64,000 nucleotides of DNA from Caprimulgus europaeus (taxonomy: Eukaryota > Chordata > Aves > Caprimulgiformes > Caprimulgidae). The notes below the pieces were generated by a model. It made no database searches. It was given only the letters and a program-made list of their open reading frames with translations, and was not told where the DNA came from. Of the stretch, positions 35,974-48,695 are shown piece by piece (positions within the stretch are counted from its first letter, which is position 1; each line of letters begins with the position of its first letter). Location: the NCBI GenBank assembly GCA_907165065.1, contig OU015539.1, forward strand, positions 13,422,816 through 13,486,815, written 5' to 3'. The position numbers and the translations under genes are program-made.

Positions 35974-36090
35974 CTCGCAGCGCCGCCGCCCCGCCGCAGC
36001 GGCCATTTCCCTTCTTCCCTCCCGCCGCCGGGACCGTGCGCGCCAGGCTGGAGGCAGCCCGCTCCCGCCGCTTCTCCGCCGCCGCCGTGC
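35974..36090 (-). other. PIK3C2A: Predicted non-coding exon 1 of PIK3C2A
   Basis: A strong donor (GCGAG followed by GTATGC, GT at 35973-35972) lies about 120 bp downstream, on the minus strand, of the ETS and Sp1 cluster. It fits the acceptor at exon 2, which has no start codon upstream. The 5' end is estimated from the position of the ETS site and is not sequence-defined. Confidence 0.5.
36001..36010 (-). promoter_or_regulatory. YY1-type site near the start region
   Basis: GGAAATGGCC on the minus strand resembles the AAATGGC core of YY1 sites, which commonly lie just downstream of TATA-less start sites. A similar site (GGAAATGGCGG) lies at 36397-36407. Confidence 0.4.
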
Positions 36091-36093
36091 GCT

Positions 36094-36103
36094 CACTTCC
36101 GGC
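36094..36103 (-). promoter_or_regulatory. ETS/GABP-type site
   Basis: GCCGGAAGTG on the minus strand is a full ETS/GABPA consensus, common in housekeeping promoters near the start site. Confidence 0.55.
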
Positions 36104-36140
36104 CCCGGCCCGCAGCTCTGTCGCGGGGGAAGGGGGGACT

Positions 36141-36187
36141 GGGGCGGGGCGCGGCCCTGAGGAGATGGGCGGGGCGAGGGCGGGGCG
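36141..36187. promoter_or_regulatory. Sp1 GC-box cluster
   Basis: Three copies of GGGCGGGGC-type GC boxes occur at 36141-36150, 36167-36176 and 36178-36187, just upstream of the ETS site with respect to PIK3C2A transcription. Confidence 0.6.
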
Positions 36188-37790
36188 CCACCGCCGCCTC
36201 ACTCGGCCCCTGACCCGGGCACCCGCCTGCCCTGCCACCGCCTCCCCTCGGCTGGCAGCGGGGATCCACCCCAGCCGGGAAAGCGGGCCGGTACCGGCCG
36301 CGCGAGCGGCGGGAGCCCGGCTGTCACCGTCGCCGCTGTGGCGGCCGGGCCCCTTCGGCCACGGTAGCGGGGGCTGGGTGGCTCTGAGGTGACTCTCCGC
36401 CATTTCCTCCTCCCCTTATCGCCCGATCGCCCCGAGGGCGCTCGGCGTGACTGGAAACTTGCACAACGCACCAGCCATGGAGCCGAGCAGCAGACACAAT
36501 GGCCTCCTCTGCCGCCGGCCGCGGGGACCGAGCTGACGGCGGAGGAAGCGGCGGTTGTGAGAGCAGGGAGCCCGGCAGCACACGGGGGCTCGCTCTGGGA
36601 ACGGACGCTGCCGTCACTTGCCAGTTGACGCCTCCAGTGGTTTGGAACAACGTGTTCCACCAAACGGAATTTTGCTTAATTTAACTTCAGAAAGTACTCT
36701 GCCGGCCCTGGCAGATCCCTGTTGTCAACTCCAGCCTTCCTGACATACCAACACGTCTCAAAAACACAATATTTGGGTTTGACCTTCACAATAGCTTCAA
36801 AAGAATATAAGGCTTTGACTACGCTCAAAAGTATTGCATGTGGGATTTTATACAAAGTTTAGACAATGGGCCTTTCATAAAATCAAATTAGAAGCTGTAA
36901 CGGGCATTTAAAAGTAACAATATGATTTTTAATGTTGATGTAAAAGAATTCCAGAGAGAGTAATTTTATATTCTGTCCATTCAGGGGATACTACTTAAAA
37001 TAACCAAGTACTTGAGTTTATGCCTATTGGTATTGTATGCAGCCCTTTTAGCACACTGAAGTTCCAAAAAATACAACATGCCTAATGAAGCATAGAAGAC
37101 ACATGAAAAAGCATCAGTTTAGAAGCTTGAATATAAATGAATTAATAAAAATAAGTCATAAATAAATTGCTGGCAGTGACATTTTCTGTGAGATTATATA
37201 TAAGCCCCACTATTATAGCATCGAAGTGTTTTCTATCGGATAAGTCTTGACCTAGCACCTTTAAGGTCAATGAAAGCCCTTGCAGGTAACTTCAACACGA
37301 GCAAAATGGAGACTTGGAAGGCTGACACAAAATGTTTCCGTGGAAGCAGCATAGGCATGACTCTTTTAATTATATGGATTAAAAAAATTTCCAGAGTTCT
37401 TACTACCCTTGTGATCTAAGCTATCAGTAATTTTTCAGGTTGTCAGTTATCAAGAGGAGAAACCAATGCTTTCTAACACCATTCTAGTGTCTACAATCAA
37501 TAAGGCAATTCTGCTCCAATTTTGAACACAGAACAGAACATCAGGAGAAGACATCTACTTTGCTCTCAAGGTCTAAGTTTCTTTCCAGACCGTCTGTCCA
37601 CATACACCTTCTTTCCAGACTGCATTTTAGATTTTTTGTCCTGGCAGTCATGTCTCCTGGCCACTGCCCTGTGTTCTGCTGGGCTCCTGCAGTGATCCTG
37701 GCCAGGAGACCACTGTACGCAGAGGAGCTAGCGACCCAGATAACAGGCGGAGGCCTGTGCTGTGCTGCCCGTACAGCCCGGCCTCCAGAC

Positions 37791-37820
37791 CTGTGCTGTG
37801 CTGTGCTGTGCTGTGCTGTG
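37791..37820. repeat. CTGTG pentanucleotide microsatellite (6 perfect copies)
   Basis: Six consecutive CTGTG units are seen, with two further units at 37755-37764. The flanks are GC-richer than the surrounding intergenic DNA. Confidence 0.9.
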
Positions 37821-40800
37821 CGTACCCCCTGGCCACAGGACAATCTCTGCGGCTCACTGAACAGGAGGCTGCAGGCAGCTCCCACTTGGCACCAGCGATT
37901 ACCCCACCTGCGTGTCCTTGCCTTTATCTACAAGGTTCCCATGTGAACACTCTTCCTGTTTGGCAGTAGAAATGATGGATAGAATTGTTTTCTTGTAAGA
38001 AAACCCAAAGACTGACATGGGAAACCCTTTTCTATGGATGGGGTCTGCAGAGTGTGCTGTGCCCATTTGATGCTGCACAACTGAGGGTTCCCAGTATCTA
38101 TAGGGATGTAGGATTATCTCTGCTATCCTCTCTTTCTTGATAGTGCTGGCTCTAACAAGCAGCAGTTTAAATGACACCTCACAGAGCCGTAGTGCCTTTC
38201 TTACTGGGATCCTAATGGACCAGCACCTCCTGGTGCAAAACAGTTCCCATGGTGTTCGCACTGCTTTCCCTCTCACACACGAGCCACATTAAACTCCTCT
38301 GGATGACACCTCCTCTGACTCACTGGCCACAGGATTTAGTCCTGGGACCACTATTTTTCTGTTTCATCCATCACTAACCAAAGGAGGGTTAATCTGTTTA
38401 GCCTAAATAAAAGGCAGCTACTACGTCCAACAATTTCAACAAGATCATGACTACCTGACTGACCAACCTCCATCATGTTACATAATGTATGACAGTACAA
38501 CCAGGTCAAATACAAATCATAAATGTTGAGATAGAAAAGATTATTTGTTTCATTCTACAGACTAATGCAGAATTTTAGACTATGATCAAGCCTGTCTACC
38601 AGGACCATGATAACTGTAAGAACCTTCTGTGACTTCCCTTAGAAATTATTTCCTTCTTGTCAAAAAATTTTCCTGCTATTTTGCATTTATTTTAATAATT
38701 TAAGACCATCCTTTTTAGCAGTATCTAATTTTTGGAAAATATTCTAGGTTATGAAGGACTGCATAAAACCCAAATTCCACTTCACGTTAAATAGGTACTG
38801 ATTTGCTTTTATCACACTAAATTACAAACTGAAGATGCTATTCCTTCCTTGGCTTTCACCCATTACACTACAGAGCAACTTCAACACCAGTACTTTTTGC
38901 TTCTCCTTTCGTAGTTTCTCAGCTATATTCACATTAAATATAAACCCACTCTCAGGTGCACTCTAGAAGCAGTACCAGCCAATTTTAGAAAAGGCATTTC
39001 TACATCAGATGCCACGTAGCACTCTCCTTGGCAGCCAAAATAGTTCTGCTTCAGGAGAGATAACTGCTTGGCATTGGAAGCCCAGCTTCTAGGTAGAATG
39101 ACACTATCTAGCGTCAGTAGTTGAGTCAATGAAGGGAACAATGGCATAGCCTGCAGACTTGCTTATGAATGGGTAATTACAAGTTACACATTCCCACAGG
39201 AAAACATTACGTCAGATTTAAAGTATTTCTTACGCAGGAAGTTATTAATATGTAAATACAATGCACAGGGTGTGTGTCTCGGCAGTCTCACTACCTTGCT
39301 ACTATCTATATTGTCTGTCATACATTAACCAAATGCCACAGTTGCCCTGAAAGTTCTCAGGAGACACTTGGTAAAGCTAAGTCTTATTAAAAAAAAAAAA
39401 TCTACTATCTACTCCTGCAGACAGACAAGCAGTAAAATCCATACAATTTTATTAAGTAACATTTTAACTGAAATTTAAATTGTATACTACAGGCAGAATA
39501 AACATGAGAAAACTTGGTCAAACGTTTGGAGAAAGTGCTGTGGTCACTACTCTGGTACTCAGATTTCACAAAAGAATTCCAACACAACATATGCGAAAAT
39601 CAAATCCACTTGAGTAACTGACTATACTGACACTGGTATTTACTGGAAATATGACAAACTGCAGCTGGCAGATGCCTTTTAAAACAGCACTTAGGATACA
39701 AGGAAGCTCTATGTATACTGAGATCAAAAGGATGGCTGCATGTAACAAAGCATAACAAATGTGTTTTGGTGAAGATAACGCATGGGAAGCAAAAAAACCC
39801 ACCAAAAACCAAACAACAAAAACCTCCCCCACTTTAAAAACAAAATTGCCTTTATTTTTTTCTCAGCCTAAAATGTATTTATATAAGCCCCCCAAATTTA
39901 ACAGATTAATGCCTTACTTTAATTACGGGAATTGCTACTTGCCTTTAACTGGAAGGAATAAACTTGATGTCTATTGTCAGAGTATCCTTTCTGTGAATGA
40001 GAAATTGTTAGTAGTAGCACCAGGATTAGTAAAGGACAAATGTGTTTCCTCTGACAACAGGAAGATGGAGCATATCGCACCAAGGACAAAAACCTCTTTG
40101 CAGATACAGTGACGTGTACCAGAACATGGTACCTGCTTGTGCAGCACGCCTGTTCCATGGAAATTCCCAAACGTTTGTTCATCGGGCTTGGGATTGCAAC
40201 ACAAGGTTCCCATCCTGCTGATAGAGTCTCCTTGGCACAGGGCACGTGTGGGTGTCTCACACCTCCCGGAGAGGTCTGGGGGAACAGCACTGCGGGTGTC
40301 ACAGCTGGGCAGGGCAGGGCAGGCACTGCTGCATTTTGGCCAGGTACGAGCAGCCCTCCCAGAGCAGCCAGCTGCGGCATCGCAGCCCCAGCCCAAAGCA
40401 AAGAAACCCCAGGCAGCTGCCAGAACTGGCGAGCTATGCTCAGCACTGTAGCTATTTTCGTGTGCGTGGCCTTCAAAAGCCTTATGGCCAGTGACTTACA
40501 TGTACAGAGCAGTGCAGAAACTCATACCTGAAAGGAAAAGGCTTAATTTGAATTATGAAGTACACTAACTCAGTCTATGCAGGAAAGAAAAATTATGCAT
40601 CTACATTTAGGACTCCAACATTAGGCTGCTCTTCAGGATAGCTACAAGATTTGGTGATGTTTGAATTAAAGGCTAAACAGGTTAAATTTATCTGAAGTTA
40701 TATTTTCTTAAAGATGTACATATAAAGGAATCGTATTAAATATACTGAGAAACTATTAGCTTAAACAGAGTAACTACTACAAAAATCTAGCACTCCTCAG

Positions 40801-43800
40801 CTAATCAAGACAGGCAATTCTAGGTGACTACTATGTATTTAAAGACAAGTTTTCAGCTCTAATTCTGGAACATCTAGTAATTTGTATCAAAATTACAAAA
40901 TGTCAGCTATGATTTTTTAAAATCTCTATAAACTTTATTTTTTCTCTGAAAACCAGCAGAGGGAGACAGGTTCTTTTTTACTCCTAAAGAAAGCAAAAGA
41001 TTGTATTACTTCCTCAAAAAGATACCTTCTGAAAATTCAGTATAATTTCCTAGATTAGGCTCACAATACCTTTCTTGGTAATTTTGAACTTTATTATTAA
41101 TACTCACTCTTCTTGTTCTGAGTGTTTATTCAGGCTTAAATGGTTATTGCTAAGATCTGCAGATGTTTATTCAACAGTATGTTGCTATTGATATTTCATT
41201 GTGGATTTCTTTTGGGGAGAAAGGGAATATCAGTGTTAGAAATGAATGAAAAATAGGCCATGGTTATGTTTTTTATTGTTTCACTGTTACGCAACAGCCT
41301 GTGTGTGTTTTCAGCATGTGCAAGGTCTGCACATGGCTTTCAAAATCTATACAATTCCAGCTGACTATATATGCGAGTTACACAGTTAAGGCTCAAACAT
41401 AAGAACAAAAATCTGCTCTGTAATAAAAAATACTGCTGATAGGTTTAAGTGCAAGTAAAACCTTCTCTTGGGTTAATTTCTTAGGACCCAGGTCCTGTTT
41501 CAGTAAATGGTAATTTAGGCACTAGAAGCCAAAATACTACTACAGATCTTGGCACAGAATCTTAGGTATGTCCCACACAACATTCTCTATAAAATGGCAT
41601 GACAGGGCATACATTTGAAACTCACAAAAGATTTTTTGTACTTATCTCAATTTTTTTTTATTATGTCCAGAAGAGCTACTGGACCAGGGAACTGAAGAAA
41701 AGAAGCAATTTAACACATTTCACTACTTGTTTTACTGTAAATAGTTTGTGATCATTTTCCACTTTCTATATTTTTACATACAACTTTCTTTAATAGATGG
41801 TTTATATAATCAGAGGAGAAATTATAATAAATTTATTTTGGATAGGATGTATTCTATGTAGACATACAAAATTTCTATCATTTGAAGGCCTTAAATAAAA
41901 TGAAGCTTCTGAATATTCCTTAAAAGGAATGGAAGTAGAAGAGTTAGAAAATGCATGCAGAAACTGTGTCAGTGCTGCATACACTCAGGAGGTACCGTGG
42001 GATAGTTGTCAGTCTACAGTATGCTTTGGTAAGGGCTATTAATGTAAGAAGGATGCCAGAAAAACCTGAGGGAGAAACTGTGGGCAACAGGATGCATACC
42101 TGGAAATAGCAGTCATTCCTTGGGTAAAGGTAATTGAGGTAATTGGGAAGGCTTCTGGTATTTAAAATCCCAATCACAGCAAGTCATGCTTAATCAGACA
42201 TCCAAAGGCAGAGGATGATAAAACTTCATACTGACTACTCACTTGTGTTATCCTGTATCAAAGAATTAAAATAAAACAACCAAACAAAATAAAACCAGCA
42301 CCAGAAATCCTAGACCATAGACTTCCACAAGGGATCTCTTTGGCAGGCTGCTGAGAAAGAAGCTGGGTCTTCTCCCAGCTGCCCAAATTCCTGCAGCTCC
42401 ATGGAAGATCCAAGCCCTCACCAACAAAATCTGATATCTCCTTTCTGGTATGAGCTAATTGCATGAAGCTTCTTATAGTAACCCTATGTTCATCAGTAAC
42501 ACAACTTCACAGTTCTTTAAGCATTGCAAGTCAATGGAAATATTCTACTATCAAAAATAAAATTGAACAATTCCTTATGTCATGCATTTATTGTAGTCAC
42601 ACAGTGTATATTGCTGAGAAGGAATTACCCTATCAAGTACTTTCAGTGAGGCAGTTTTCATATCCCTGTCCAAGTCTAATTCTGTCATGGCTCTGGCCCT
42701 TAATCCCTGTATTTTGGTACATGTTTTTTTGTAGTTTTCATAGGGGAAGTGAAGCGCACAATGTGTTTCCTGGCAGTCAGTTGTAAAACTGATTTGCAGG
42801 TTAAGGGTCAATGATTCAAATTCAACAGATTTTATCTAATGGATGTTCTGGAAACAACAGAATTCATTTAAAAATGCCTGAAATCCTTGCCAAGATGCTT
42901 TAATTGGTAAATAAGCATCTTCTACTTAGGAATGACAGTTATGTAAGAGTAGAGTACTGGCATATTATTCAAAGGGATTTACTGCTTGCCTTTGCTGTTT
43001 ACATTCATGAGTAGAAAGACAAAACTGGATACTGCTTTAACAAAAATGATCTCTGAGTTTGGTGCAAAACTTTCCTGATAGGATTGCAGGAGTCAGCCCG
43101 TAGCAGAAAGAAGCCACCAGCATTTATATGTGCCACAACTCACTCAAACAACTCACACAACGCAGATCTTGTGTGTATGGGAGGGAAAGAGCAGTGTGTG
43201 TTCATGTATGCTCTGCTCACTGAGAAACTTCAAGGAGGAGGACAGCTAATCATCATACCGCACCGTTCTGGCCTCATTACAAGCGCTCTCTGGGGATACT
43301 CCTCACCCATCAGAATAATTCTACCACATGTATTAGGAACTCTGTTGGTTCAGGCTTATGCACCCAAGTGGGGGTGTGCAAAACAGGTAAGGAACGTCAC
43401 TTCTCATCTAGCAAGGTGTCAGAGAAATCACCTGTCAGCAAACCTTCTCGGGATCCACAGTCATCCTTCTGCAATGAAGCAGTGACACATCAGGCCAAGG
43501 AGAAATACAGCACTCATGCTCATTCAGAGCAGTGCTTGGGCAGTATTGAAGCCCTTGCAAACCCAGTATTAATGTTAAGAAAATAACTTATTTTCCAAAT
43601 ATAAATGTAATACTAAGTTTGAGAAATATACTCAAGAGTAGTTGAAGGATATAGAAGAGGATAGGATAAGGGAATGCCACTTCAATATAGCGTCACTGGC
43701 TAATTCTGCCTATGGTACCATACCGAATTTGCCACCGTGCAGCAAGTATTTAAGTTTATGTGTGTGTGTGGTGAGAGCATAAAGCAGTCTAGTGACTCTG

Positions 43801-45913
43801 AAACTTAATGGAAAAATCTTTACCTTCCTCATTTTAACTAAATCCCAACCCTTACAGAAAAAAATTATTAAATTGCATATGCCACTTGCAAATAATACTT
43901 CCATGAGAGTACTGTGTAGTCTTTTGGAAGAGCAGAAATTCATCATCCAACTCAGGAATCACATCACAGCAGCATTAAGCATGATCTTTGTTTTGTATTT
44001 AAATCAATTGAAAGTTTGCTCTGGTTTCATTCAAAGCATAGCCTAAAAAGAACAGAATTATCTTTGCTTCATCCCACTAAAACCAATGGATGAATCCACC
44101 TGCAATGTTCTGGCACCCCCAAAAGGTACTTGGCTGAATCCTTGACCTGTGAGAGTCTATGTATTAAAATACCAAACTAATGAAAAGTTAGGTCCTCCAG
44201 CTGTTTGCTCATACTCAGTTAACAAGGTCATCCTGTCCTTCTCAGTCTCACATCATTACAAACAAGTCCAACTCTAATCTGGCCATTAGATTATGAAGTA
44301 AAATGCCCATCTTCTATCTAATATTAAAAAACTTTGAAAATCCACAAGGTTTACATCAGAAAAGCCATAATTTTTCCAAAACCAAGTAGTCTTTATGAGA
44401 TTTAAGACCTGAATAAGATTAACACACTAGTCTTATAAAATGGCCCTGCTGTGCAGAGAAGTATTATAAATGTAGTTCCTAGCTACCACATTGTCCTAAA
44501 GCAGCTGAGAATAGGCAGTACTGATCATCTCTGATCTTTGGTGGAGAGAAGTGGACTCTTTTCAACCCTGAAATTATAAGAAACATTCCCAGGCTTTTAG
44601 AGAATTTTCTCACATCAGTTCCACGAGCTCTGCAGTCACCACACAGTTTCCTAAGGAAAAGGACAAATAATCTGACAGCTGTAGAGGTCTTACACTGAAA
44701 GCATTTAAAGAATCCTTCTTTAATCTGATTTTAGTGGAAATTAAGCTTTACTCATTTTCTGTTTGCACCAAAATTAACACGGTCAATATCACAGATAACT
44801 AAAACATTCCCCAGAAGTTTGGAATCTGTTATGTGCCGTTTCCAAAGCTATTAATATCTGGCATTCAGACAAAGAAAGAATGAAAAAATTAACCAGAGCA
44901 AAAAGCTGAAACTATCTGTTCCTGTGATAGTGTGCATCATAAAGTAATTTGTTAAAGATTCCATCTGACTCCTCAATAAAGGGGATTTTCAGCAAACCCT
45001 GGAGTATATTCAGTCTCTTAGAACCAGGCCACATGGCGGTACGTGGTTAAGACCAGAACTCGGGTATCCAGCTTCCCACAGGCTCTTCCACAACTATTAG
45101 GTTCATTCGAGAAAGTCCCTTTTAATCCTAAATTGCTTTAAAAATACTAGTAATTTTTAAATCTCCTGTCAGATAACACAATTCTGATAATTTACTGATC
45201 AGCAGTGTAATCACCAATAGCATTTTTCCACTGCTGTACTTTTCCTTTTTTCCCTTTCTTAAATAAGCGCATAGGTTAAGCAAGCTCAAATAAGCACGCT
45301 AGGTTATTTCACCACCCAGCATTTTAGTGACCCAGCCCAAGTCATTTAGGGTCAAAATAAACTTTTACAACACTGAAGACCCTGCAACTCATTAGAAACC
45401 ATTAGTTCACTGGTAAAGAACAAATGTATTATGCTCTCAACTAAGTGCACACATGGAGATTAGAGAGTACTAACAGAGCATAACTTTGCAAATAAAGGCC
45501 TTCAAATATAAATACACGGCTTGCCTCATGGTAAAAGGCAGACAGATGTGATGACAGAGGTAAAGCTTGTATTGAAAGCTTTTTTTTTTTTTGTAAACCT
45601 ATGCTTAAACTGTCTGTCCCTCTGTGATCATTAAGCACCAGGAATGAATGTTTTGGGCTGTTGTAAATGAGGATTTAAAAAAATCTGATGCTGATATTTT
45701 CACTGGCTTTGAAAATCCTTAAATGAGTAAATAACTGCATTGCAGTCTACTATTAAGTCTTAGCGGTATAAAAATCAGAATATTTTGATGCAAGATATCA
45801 ATTCTTGCCCAAAATCTTAGTCCTATGAGGGACCTTATGTCTGCAGTTATTAATGTAAAGGAAGTTTTGCTTTATGGCAGATGACAAAGCCTTAAGACAA
45901 TGTCTGAGTATCT

Positions 45914-45931
45914 AAAAAAAAAAAAAAAAAA
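45914..45931. repeat. A18 homopolymer
   Basis: Eighteen consecutive A in intergenic DNA. Confidence 0.8.
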
Positions 45932-48445
45932 GGGTTTGTGCAGTCACTTCAGCTGGTAAAGTTTCTTAAAACCTCAGAAAAAAAGTATTAATTTAAAAAT
46001 AACATGGGAAGCAATATTTTTTCTATCTCTGCAAGTATAACAATTCCATTCAACATGGAGACCGTGTGATTTACTGGGTAGGTTGGGGAAGGATGACTTT
46101 TTAGGACAACATTCAGGGGCTCCACCTGCCCCTTTGCACAAGAAGTTTGGGGGGAGGCTCAGACATGCCAGAGAAGGAGAGATGAAAAGGATCTGTTGTG
46201 AGACAGGCCTTCCAGTCCCCTGGTAACGAGGCAACTGAACCTGCACCATTTCTTCGATTAAATTACACATGTGCAGCCTGAGGTTCACAGGAAGAGTTTG
46301 ACATTGCTTTTACAACAGTTTGTTTAGGCAAACCAGTTTGTCTTGGCCCCAGTTCACCAGCCTGCAAAGCGGACGTTATCTAACTGTGGTTTTGTGAAGC
46401 AAGGAACAATTGCAGAGTGCTTTCATAGACTGATGAAAGCTTCTACTTTGTACCTTACATTTTTATTGGTGGAGGGTGTAGAATATGGAAGGACATGGAA
46501 GTGAGGCCAGAAAAAGTGACAACATAAGCAAAGAAAACAAGGTCCAGAAGAAGAATTGTTGTCATCCTTATCTACTTTATAGGTCAGTCTCTCAGATGTT
46601 TCCATTTCCACTACCTTTCACAACTGTAAACACTTGCAGCAATTGCAGCAAGCACTATAAAGAAAGGCAGTATTCAATACCTTTAATCCCATATCAACAC
46701 CAGAAAAGTAGGCAGCATGTAGCTAACCAATTCTAGGAAGCAATTAGGTGTTGGTTCTCAGGGCAGTTTTTCCACTTTTAAGTTGCAGTAACAGATTTGG
46801 AATCAAAGTTTCTCTTTTTTTATTTCCAGTGTGGTAGTCACTTCACAACATGGAATAACTTCTTTGCTTCACAATCTATTAAACTCTTTGCTTAGTATTT
46901 ACCTATTTCACAGAGTAAGTAGGAACACTAACTACTGTAAAATATACCATATTAAGACCGCCTGTAAGAAGAAATAGCATCTAAGTAATTATAGCGTGAT
47001 GACCTTTTAGTTGCACAATTGATTTGAAGTTGGTCTTCCAAAATTATTTTAAAGGTATTACTTTTATATTCATATCACTATTTAATTCCAGCTTCTGCAG
47101 AAAATGTATTCTTAAAAGTGTTAGTTGCAGAAGTATGTAGCAGTCTTTATTTTCTTTCTACACAAGGTTTTCTGTACCTCTTGTTGCAAAATGTCCTCCC
47201 CCTGCTTCCTCCCACCCTGCAGCATGAATCATTCAGGTCAACCACATAATTTTTCATCCAAATTAGATATATTTGGTAAAATTACCAGTTAAGATACCAA
47301 AGCAAACATCTACATAGAGTCCACCTTTTGAAATAAAGTTCAAGCTATGCAAGGAAATGTTATACTGATCTCTAAGTTTTCCTACCCCAGGATATGTAAT
47401 TTCTTTTGAAAGAGCACTTGCATTATGATTTATTTCCATTCCTCTGCAGTAGGTAGGACCCTGTAATTCCATATCTAAACACACAGCTCGGCACAACACT
47501 TCTGGAGGTGAGAAAAATATTTGCAATGCAGTATTAAACATGTAAGAATTGACAAAGAATAAAGATCAATGGTTGATAAAGTACAAAGGATGACAGAAGC
47601 AGAGTGAAACCACTTTTAAGCAACTTTTATGTTTAACTAAGGTTTATGTAGGTCAATACAAAAGATGCAAATTGCCCCGGCACATCATTTGTAGAAATCT
47701 CCTTTTAAAATTTAATCAAAGAAAGGAAAAGTTGAGATTATTTCCCTTCTGTAATAAAGTTGCCCCTTGCCACAGATTATTTACATATCTTGCTCATAAT
47801 ACTACTACTGAAGAGAAAGTGTTTCATCTCTGAAGTAGACAAAATGCTTCCTGATGGCCAGGGTCCAAAACAACGCAGGATGGAGCAGAACTTGCAACCA
47901 TATCCTCCCATTCTTGTAACATTCAAATCTCCTCGGCAAGTTTTTCAGGAACAAGATAATGCTGGGGTCCAACAAGGACACCAACAATACTTTTTGCTAA
48001 ATACTGTTCCTTTTTTCAGTGTGAGGAAACAAATACATGCCTAGTCTATAACTCACTGTTCCAATGGGCACATCGATATATTTTTTCTGTGTGTGTTTTA
48101 TGTTCAATTTCCAAAACCATAAATACTGTCAGCACTATTCTACAGATGTCCACAAACACGCATATTTAATTTCAGCAATACCAGATGAAACAGTGGACAA
48201 AAGGGTGCTTCATGCTGTAGAGAGTCTAGAAAGGCTCGGGGGGAAATGGCTTCCTGACCAGAAATGCTCTTGCTGCCCTTTCACTGGAAGATTCAGTCTT
48301 CAGCATATTCCCCATGGAAAAACAAAGACTCCAGACAGGTAGGGGACTGGGGTGAGAGAGCCACCTCTCCATAAACATTTCTGTGGAGCACAACAATGAA
48401 AGGCCATAACCTCTGGTTTATATCCTCCACTTCAGTATTTCCTGA

Positions 48446-48695
48446 AAAACACTCAGTGCACACATTCACCTGCATGCTCACTCACACTTGTGCATGCTCA
48501 CACTCACTCGCATGCTCACCAGTATGTATGCACACTGATGCATCTGTACATTCACTCACATGCCTCCCACATGCCCATTTACTCATACACACTGACTCCT
48601 GCTCCATCGCACACCCACGCTCACACATACACATTCAACACTCGCTTGGTCACACAGCTGCACCTCCTTGTACTCACACGTGCTCCCTCCCCATC
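48446..48695. repeat. Degenerate CA/CTCACA-rich tract
   Basis: About 250 bases are dominated by variants of CTCACA, CACAC and CATGC (such as GCATGCTCACTCACAC and CATGCTCACACTCACTCGCA). This looks like a decayed minisatellite. Open frames across it are low-complexity His/Thr/Cys/Ser-rich and are not considered genes. Confidence 0.7.

Larger units (their letters stand above)
923..36090 (-). other. PIK3C2A: PIK3C2A gene locus, 5' two thirds (exons 1-20)
   Basis: Class II phosphoinositide 3-kinase alpha makes PI3P and PI(3,4)P2 on endosomes and clathrin-coated pits. Conceptual splicing of 19 coding exons gives an uninterrupted 1111-codon frame colinear with vertebrate PIK3C2A. Approximate residues are N-terminal clathrin-binding region 1-400, Ras-binding domain 400-510, PI3K-type C2 domain 670-830, helical domain 850-1050 and kinase N-lobe start near 1100. 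The family protein is about 1690 residues, so the catalytic loop, PX and C-terminal C2 domains lie left of position 1. Introns of 316-762 bp (such as 1028-1673, 2624-3098, 3288-3916, 8977-9616, 13436-14064, 14177-14859) contain nothing else recognisable. No frameshift or stop was seen, so the gene appears intact. Exon numbering counts a predicted non-coding exon 1. Confidence 0.95.
35120..36620 (-). promoter_or_regulatory. PIK3C2A: CpG island 1, PIK3C2A promoter
   Basis: GC content and CpG density rise sharply above the AT-rich surroundings, with limits estimated by eye. The island lies 5' of the only recognised gene and contains Sp1, ETS and YY1-type sites in the order expected for a minus-strand TATA-less promoter. 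Many long open frames cross it in several frames and on both strands. This is a consequence of base composition and I do not take them as genes. Confidence 0.85.

Noticed and set aside
35153..36403. Open frames of about 255-335 codons on both strands across CpG island 1, including a minus-strand frame starting with a good ATGGCGG context at 36403.
   Set aside because: Several frames are open at once, as expected from stop-poor GC-rich DNA. The predicted proteins are Arg/Pro/Gly/Ala-rich, without domains, and overlap the promoter.
39919..40531. Overlapping frames of 104-185 codons on both strands in a moderately GC-rich patch.
   Set aside because: Mutual overlap on both strands suggests composition rather than coding. 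No repeat family or protein was recognised.
43084..43485. A 133-codon plus-strand frame.
   Set aside because: No domain, signal peptide or homologue was recognised, and there is no supporting splice or promoter context.
47263..47541. A 92-codon minus-strand frame with protein-like composition.
   Set aside because: I recognise no family. Frames of this length are common in this window, and there is no linked exon or promoter.
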